DNA from: Tragulus kanchil
Lineage: Eukaryota > Chordata > Mammalia > Artiodactyla > Tragulidae
Direction of reading: 5' to 3'
Assembly: GCA_022376925.1 (NCBI GenBank)
Contig: JAIOJX010000004.1
Location: 178,031,501-178,095,500, forward strand
Length of the DNA: 64,000 bases
How positions within the stretch are numbered: the stretch's first letter is position 1; every line of letters starts with the position of its first letter. The notes beneath the pieces were generated by a model. That model made no database searches and was not told the origin of the DNA. It saw only the letters and a list, made by a program, of their open reading frames with translations. Positions 57,881 through 64,000 of the stretch are shown here, in pieces. The translations under genes were made by a program, and so were the position numbers.

Positions 57881-58244
57881 GGAAACGTCAGAGGAATTTT
57901 GTCCTGGTGGCAGACTAATGTGGCTTGCTAACCCCGGTGGAAGTTATCAAGCTCACTCTTGTTGGAAAAGACCAGAAGCACTGGTCCAAAGCAGTTAGGA
58001 CCACCTGAGGAGCTCGGTTAAAACTCTCTAGGAACAGACCAGAGCTTCTAGGTTGAGGGAGAGAATTAAAAGAGATCTTCCTTCGACAACAGTTTTCACT
58101 TAGAAGAAACACATTCATTTTCAATAGCAATTAATCAGTGATCAAACATAAATAATTTCATTAAGAGACTGAATAAGTCATTTAATGAGATGTCTTCAAG
58201 TGGTAAAGTAGTATGGGCACTTCATGAGAGAAGTTTCCACTTGC

Positions 58245-58458
58245 TAGGGCTGACCCCTGAACAACATGGGGGCTAATCTGCATATACAGAATTTATAGCA
58301 GACCCTCCACATCCATGGATGCATCCAACTATGGGTCATGTAGTACTGCAATATTTGCTACTGAAAAATAGCCAAATATATTTAATAAAACATATTACAT
58401 ATTAAAAAAAAATAGCCACATATTAAGTGGACCCTGCCATTCAAAAGTCAACTGTATG
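58245..58458 (+). mobile_element. Tigger-like (mariner-type) DNA relic
   Basis: Left end 'ggctgacccctgaacaacatggggg' and right end whose complement begins 'cagttgacttttgaatgg' form imperfect inverted repeats. The interior 'accctccacatccatggatgcatccaac' fits 'ccgcggatgcggatccaacc'-type Tigger/MER relatives. 'ta' adjoins both ends, as expected of a mariner-type target. Family name tentative. Confidence 0.5.
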
Positions 58459-58496
58459 TCTAAAGTTTGCCTTTAGCCTGACAAAGTGTCCTCTTT

Positions 58497-58800
58497 TTTT
58501 TTTAAGCATAGGGTTTTTTTTCTTTTTTTAAATTTTAGGTTGTGCTAATCCCTTGTTGCTATGAGGATTTTTCTCTAGTTGCAGCAAGTGCAGGCTACTC
58601 TTTATTGAGCTTATTGTAACAGCTTCTCTTGTGGATCATGGGCTCCAAGGTATGTATGCTCAGTAGTTGTGGTTCCTGGGCTCTAGAGCACAAGCTCAAC
58701 AATTGTGGCTCACAGGCTTAGTTGCTCCTCAGCATATGGGATCTTTCCTAACCAAGGATCAAACCCATTTCTCTTGCACTGAGCCATCAGGGAAGCCCCC
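58497..58800 (-). mobile_element. CHR-2-type SINE
   Basis: Minus orientation: T-runs at 58490-58530, '...cttctctagttgcagcaagtgcaggctactc', 'tcagtagttgtggttcctgggctctagagcac', ending 'gagccatcagggaagcccc'. Flanks aaagtgtcctctt and aaactgtcttctt (about 58484 and 58803) may be a worn target-site duplication. Confidence 0.85.
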
Positions 58801-58809
58801 CAAACTGTC

Positions 58810-59245
58810 TTCTTAAAGCATTAAAAGAAAGCCCACATATACCCTGTGACTCAGCAGTTCTTCTTAGAAATTTAGCTAATTAACTATGGATGTGTGCAAA
58901 GATAGATGTACAAACATATTACAACAGGGTGCTGGCAATAACGATGAATTGGAAACAGGCGAGACTCAGTGTGGGAAATTATCATATATATTCATACAGT
59001 GGAATACAATATAGCCATTAAAAATGAAGTCTGCTTACTGACATGGAAAGCTGTCCACAAAACCCAATGAGTTTACAGAGCAGCTCTCAATGTAGTACAT
59101 ACTATACTGGCCACTTCTGTGAAAAAAATACAAGATTCATCACCAACATGTAAACAGTGGTTATCTCAGTGTAGTGGGATTACAGTGATCACAGGCAGTG
59201 TGTATTTTCTAGCTGTGTCTACAATAAATATTTCTTTAATAAAAG
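58810..59245 (+). mobile_element. Old L1 3' end
   Basis: 'ccctgtgactcagcagttcttcttagaaa', 'gtgctggcaataacgatgaattggaaac', 'tacagtggaatacaatatagccattaaaaatg' and 'aacagtggttatctcagtgtagtggg' are L1M ORF2-end/3'UTR phrases in sense orientation. May be the continuation of the fragment at 57555, separated by later insertions. Confidence 0.7.
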
Positions 59246-61391
59246 CACTCTTTTTCCTTGTTTTAGTTCTCTGGGTTCAATTTCTATCATATAAAGTAAA
59301 GCAATGAAGACCTTTTGCAGCCTGGCAAATGCTAAAAACTGAATCACAGTATTTTCAAACATGAAAATTTCTAATGGTTATTCTAAGAAAAGACATGCAG
59401 GGTAAAGGTCAGCAGACTCTTTCCTTAAGAGACTGGAATAGAAAGTCTCTAGGATTTAAAAAAAAAAAAAAAAAAAGAAGGTAGCCTTGCCTCCTGTTAG
59501 AAAGGAATTTATTTCCTTGATCTAATTTTTGGACTAAGTTTATAATGTCAGCAGTTGAAACTGTTTAGTATTTCACTTAACTCTCAAAAAATGTATACGT
59601 TCAGCAAAACATCTGAGTAGTGGGCAAAGGAGGAAAAAGCACTTAATTTGGAAGAGGAAAGACATAGCTTTCTAGAAATTACCACACGGTGGTTGTGTGG
59701 TGGCTGAGTGATACATAACCCACCTGCCACTGCATGAGACACAGGTTCTATCCTTGGGTCGGGAAGATCCCCTGGAGAAGGAAATGGCCACTTGCTCCAG
59801 CATTCTCGCCTGGGAAATCCCATGGACAGAGGAGCCTGGCGGGCTACAATCCACAGGGTCGGAGAAGAGTTGGACATGGCTTAGCGACTAAACACCAACA
59901 AGTTGAGTGGTGTCAAGTGAGTCACTTAGTTATTTAACTTCTCTGAAATGCTACCTGATCACCTGGAGACAGACAATGATTATCCTCCTAGACTCCTCTC
60001 CCACAGGAGCCTGCAGTGGGAACTGAATGAGATCCTCTTCCTGTGTAAACCACCTAATGAACACTTGTGGAATGAGAAATGAACACGCGATATATAGTAA
60101 GTGTTTCACACATCTATAAACCTACACAAATGCTACATAATACCCCGTCAATCTTTGTTACATTAGCCCCTAGAACCACAATAATATAGATTCATACATA
60201 AAAACCTAGAGTCCACAACTCTTCATGCTCTTAAATATGCATCAAGGCGGTAACGGAGTCCTGGGAAGGCTGCTCCGCCTTTGGGTTTCTTCCACCTCTT
60301 CTTACAATAAATATTTCTTTAATAAAAGCACTCTTTTCCTTGTTTTAGTTCTCTGGGTTCAATTTCTATCATATAAAGTAAAGCAATGAAGACCTTTTGC
60401 AGCCTGGCAAATGCTAAAAACTGAATCACAGTATTTTCAAACATGAAAATTTCTAATGGTTATTCTAAGAAAAGACATGCAGGGTAAAGGTCAGCAGACT
60501 CTTTCCTTAAGAGACTGGAATAGAAAGTCTCTAGGATTTAAAAAAAAAAAAAAAAAAAGAAGGTAGCCTTGCCTCCTGTTAGAAAGGAATTTATTTCCTT
60601 GATCTAATTTTTGGACTAAGTTTATAATGTCAGCAGTTGAAACTGTTTAGTATTTCACTTAACTCTCAAAAAATGTATACGTTCAGCAAAACATCTGAGT
60701 AGTGGGCAAAGGAGGAAAAAGCACTTAATTTGGAAGAGGAAAGACATAGCTTTCTAGAAATTACCACACGGTGGTTGTGTGGTGGCTGAGTGATACATAA
60801 CCCACCTGCCACTGCATGAGACACAGGTTCTATCCTTGGGTCGGGAAGATCCCCTGGAGAAGGAAATGGCCACTTGCTCCAGCATTCTCGCCTGGGAAAT
60901 CCCATGGACAGAGGAGCCTGGCGGGCTACAATCCACAGGGTCGGAGAAGAGTTGGACATGGCTTAGCGACTAAACACCAACAAGTTGAGTGGTGTCAAGT
61001 GAGTCACTTAGTTATTTAACTTCTCTGAAATGCTACCTGATCACCTGGAGACAGACAATGATTATCCTCCTAGACTCCTCTCCCACAGGAGCCTGCAGTG
61101 GGAACTGAATGAGATCCTCTTCCTGTGTAAACCACCTAATGAACACTTGTGGAATGAGAAATGAACACGCGATATATAGTAAGTGTTTCACACATCTATA
61201 AACCTACACAAATGCTACATAATACCCCGTCAATCTTTGTTACATTAGCCCCTAGAACCACAATAATATAGATTCATACATAAAAACCTAGAGTCCACAA
61301 CTCTTCATGCTCTTAAATATGCATCAAGGCGGTAACGGAGTCCTGGGGAAGGCTGCTCCCGCCCTTTGGGTTTCTTCCACCTCTTCTTTAC
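59220..61391. repeat. Tandem duplication 18 (unit 1,082 bp)
   Basis: Copy A 59220-60302, copy B 60303-61391, with a 'ttaca' microhomology. Shortly before the junction copy A has shortened homopolymers (cctgggaaggctgctccgccttt at 60260 versus cctggggaaggctgctcccgcccttt at 61343). The unit holds a Bov-tA and otherwise unassigned sequence (59250-59690, 59905-60300). Confidence 0.97.
59696..59902 (+). mobile_element. Bov-tA SINE
   Basis: 'gtggtggctgagtgatacataacccacc', box B 'ggttctatccttgggtcggg', body 'ctggagaaggaaatggccacttgctcc ... gagttggacatggcttagcgactaaacaccaaca'. Duplicate at 60778-60984. Confidence 0.9.
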
Positions 61392-61944
61392 ACTCTTTTC
61401 CTCCTTACCCTTGGCTTTTAGGCTGGCTCTGTTAGTATGACTCGAGTCAATGAAATGGTCTCTTCTTTCCAAGTACCTCAAGTGAAAGCCACTTTTGAAA
61501 GATGAAGGTATTTCCCTCTCTGCTTGATATGTGGTGGTAGAATTCGATCACCATCAATTCAAAATTTCACTCCCGTGAATAAGCATTTCTTCAGTAAGTG
61601 TCCCTTAACCTCCCAAGCCAGTATGCTCCCTAGGTTCTCTCCAGTTCCGGGATATTCTTTTTGGCGCCCCTCAGGGAGTGCCTATCCCAGCCACCCTCTG
61701 TTTGAAACATCGTATACCTCTGCCCTCCTCGCTGCCTCGTGAGTGCCAAGGGGACTGTCTGCGAGTGCCTGTGGGGCTAGTCCCTGATAGTCTAATGCAT
61801 CATAAATACTCAGCCAAAACTCAGAGCACGAATGGGTGGGGGTGGGGTGGGGGTGGCAGTGTAACGCAATCTCACCTTAAGAGGCTGAAACTAGAGTCAA
61901 AATACCTGGAACAGTGGAAACGAAGAAAACATACAATTTCAGCT
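61392..61944. other. Unrecognised, relatively GC-rich unique sequence
   Basis: No repeat family or exon recognised. It contains several CpGs (61645-61775) and a G-run cluster at 61834-61856. Short frames of 72 and 97 aa (61524-61742, 61678-61971) show no domain features. Confidence 0.35.
61834..61856 (+). other. G-quadruplex-capable G-run cluster
   Basis: Four runs of at least three G separated by single T (gggtgggggtggggtggggg) fit the usual intramolecular quadruplex pattern with one-base loops. A prediction from pattern only. Confidence 0.7.
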
Positions 61945-62060
61945 CAACCTGTTCATTCAGTAAACATTTAATAAGGATCTAATTATGCCTGACACAGCAC
62001 AACATATGCCATGATGAACGAGGCAGTCTACAGCCTCAAGAAGCTTATAATCTTATTAAC
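61945..62060 (+). mobile_element. Ancient MIR/L2-type repeat core
   Basis: 'ttcattcagtaaacatttaataaggatctaattatgcctgacac ... cagcctcaagaagcttataatc' matches the 'attgagcacctactatgtgcc ... ctcaaggagcttacaatc' core. A similar copy lies at about 62875-63010. Confidence 0.5.
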
Positions 62061-64000
62061 ATTCCATTGGTTTTTTTAACTGTTTATTTTGATATAATTT
62101 TAGACTTGCAAAAGAGCTGCAAAGATAATACAAAGTTCTCACATCACTTTCAAGCAGCTTTCCCTAATGTTAACACCATATATAACCATGATACAATCAG
62201 CCAAACTAGGAAATACACAATGCCGCAATACACTGACAACAAACTTCAGTCTGGTTTCCCCAGTTTTTGTACTAATGTCCTTTTTCTGTTCCGCATTACA
62301 CTTAGTTGTCATGTCTCCCTCTCCTCTGAATTATATTTTTATAGTTTTTTTTCTGGTTATATCAATAGCAACACATTTTCTGGAAAATTAAAAAAAGAGA
62401 AAGAAAGAAAAATATCTGATAATTCCCTTATGAAATGACAAACACTCCTAACATCTATAACCTACCAGTCTTCTTCTCATGTGTATATACACACAATTTT
62501 AGATTTCTTCCACTTGGGTACCTACAGAGACTTTTGCATCATCTTGTTTCTTACCATTTTATGGAAATAGTTTCCCATGTCTTTAAAAATATTATTTTAA
62601 TGACAGTTTAGATTCCACTGATACGATGTCATAATTAACCATGTCCTTGTTGCTGGCTAAGTAAGTTCTCATTTTTTTTACTACTATAAATAATAGTACA
62701 GTGAATATCCTTGAAATAAGAAAACCATAGTCATATATATGCTGTGATGAGTAAGCAAGGGTATTAGGGATGTAGCCAGGCAAAGCACCTAACCTAGCTC
62801 TGAGGAGCAGAAAGTCAGAAAATACATGGTGGAGGAGATACATCTGAGAGACAGATCTTGAAGAGTGTTTTCCTTCATTCACTGTATTCAAACCAACACC
62901 GTTTACTGAGTGCCTTTTACACCCAGTTATGATACTGGGATCCAGAGATACAAAAGGCCTAATGCTCTGCTGGGGGAGCCCACTGTCTCGTCAAGACAGG
63001 CAGAAAAGGCACAAAAGAATGAAGTAAGTGCTATTATCACAGTGCTGTACAGGAACCAAGGGCTTTGAGAGTAGAGAGATGCATTACAAGAATCAACTAT
63101 AAAAGCCGACATGAAGAGGTATATCTGGGGTGATAATAACACATGAAAGGTTCCGGTGAAATACAATCTACAGCCTCAAGAAGCTTATAATCTTATTAAC
63201 ATTCCATTGGTTTTTTTAACTGTTTATTTTGATATAATTTTAGACTTGCAAAAGAGCTGCAAAGATAATACAAAGTTCTCACATCACTTTCAAGCAGCTT
63301 TCCCTAATGTTAACACCATATATAACCATGATACAATCAGCCAAACTAGGAAATACACAATGCCGCAATACACTGACAACAAACTTCAGTCTGGTTTCCC
63401 CAGTTTTTGTACTAATGTCCTTTTTCTGTTCCGCATTACACTTAGTTGTCATGTCTCCCTCTCCTCTGAATTATATTTTTATAGTTTTTTTTCTGGTTAT
63501 ATCAATAGCAACACATTTTCTGGAAAATTAAAAAAAGAGAAAGAAAGAAAAATATCTGATAATTCCCTTATGAAATGACAAACACTCCTAACATCTATAA
63601 CCTACCAGTCTTCTTCTCATGTGTATATACACACAATTTTAGATTTCTTCCACTTGGGTACCTACAGAGACTTTTGCATCATCTTGTTTCTTACCATTTT
63701 ATGGAAATAGTTTCCCATGTCTTTAAAAATATTATTTTAATGACAGTTTAGATTCCACTGATACGATGTCATAATTAACCATGTCCTTGTTGCTGGCTAA
63801 GTAAGTTCTCATTTTTTTACTACTATAAATAATAGTACAGTGAATATCCTTGAAATAAGAAAACCATAGTCATATATATGCTGTGATGAGTAAGCAAGGG
63901 TATTAGGGATGTAGCCAGGCAAAGCACCTAACCTAGCTCTGAGGAGCAGAAAGTCAGAAAATACATGGTGGAGGAGATACATCTGAGAGACAGATCTTGA
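62027..64000. repeat. Tandem duplication 19 (unit 1,140 bp), cut by window end
   Basis: Copy A 62027-63166, copy B 63167-64000 and continuing beyond the window. Only a T-run difference noticed (8 versus 7 T at about 62672/63812). The content is an old L1-like fragment and an ancient repeat core. Confidence 0.97.
62090..62730 (-). mobile_element. Old L1-type fragment
   Basis: 'tttattttgatataattttagacttgcaaaagagctgcaaagataatacaaag', 'gctttccctaatgttaacaccatatataacc', 'ccagtttttgtactaatgtcc' and 'taattaaccatgtccttgttgctgg...ctataaataatagtacagtgaatatcc' are phrases common in old L1M elements. The antisense orientation is inferred from the last phrase. Duplicate at 63230-63868. Confidence 0.5.

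Noticed and set aside
1299..64000. Satellite or CRISPR-like regularly spaced array
   Set aside because: The ~1.1 kb units at different sites are unrelated in sequence and each occurs only two (locally three) times; there are no short constant repeats with variable spacers.

Overview
This is mammalian, specifically ruminant, non-coding DNA. The calls rest on BovB (RTE) LINE fragments, Bov-tA SINEs (tRNA-Glu head plus a BovB-derived body), CHR-type tRNA-Glu SINEs, ruminant L1 copies and older shared repeats (MIR, L2, MER5A-like, hAT-like and Tigger-like DNA elements). I could not resolve the species below Ruminantia. I found no host protein-coding gene, no exon I would defend, and no stand-alone tRNA, rRNA or snRNA gene. 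The window is intergenic or deep intronic. All family names come from recognising consensus features by eye, not from a database search.

Layout. 1-7.2 kb: L2 debris, a Bov-tA and a CHR-like SINE, and two overlapping ~1.1 kb tandem duplications. 7.2-14.5 kb: a 5'-truncated L1 with target-site duplication, a CHR SINE, a hAT-like DNA element split by a Bov-tA, and three duplications. 14.5-23.9 kb: an old L1 split by a SINE, a MIR split by a BovB-derived unit, BovB 3' ends, further SINEs, MER5A and two duplications. 24-26.2 kb: an inverted old L1, duplicated. 26.66-37.7 kb: a full-length but dead L1 (5'UTR, ORF1, ORF2, 3'UTR) split inside its reverse transcriptase by a younger 5'-truncated L1 flanked by a 14-bp target-site duplication. 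Two further ~1.1 kb duplications are superimposed on this nest. 37.7-47.6 kb: Bov-tA dimer, L1 fragments in both orientations, L2, and three duplications. 47.6-57.4 kb: BovB 3' end, CHR SINEs, L2 stretches and four duplications. 57.4-64 kb: old L1, a Tigger-like element, SINEs and two duplications, the last cut by the window edge.

The dominant unexplained structure is 19 head-to-tail direct duplications with units of about 1.05-1.15 kb, adding about 20 kb of the 64 kb. Copies are nearly identical. Borders cut indiscriminately through unrelated repeats. Junctions show 0-6 bp microhomology or a short noisy filler. Differences between copies are often homopolymer-length changes near junctions. 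Six consecutive pairs overlap and give triplicated segments. The most economical reading is an assembly artefact (unmerged ~1.1 kb overlaps or haplotype ends), not a biological system. Real tandem duplication cannot be excluded without reads. With duplicates collapsed the locus would be roughly 43-44 kb.

A second notable pattern is a set of five tRNA-derived SINEs sharing a distinctive body and a conserved 3' end, which may be a lineage-restricted subfamily.
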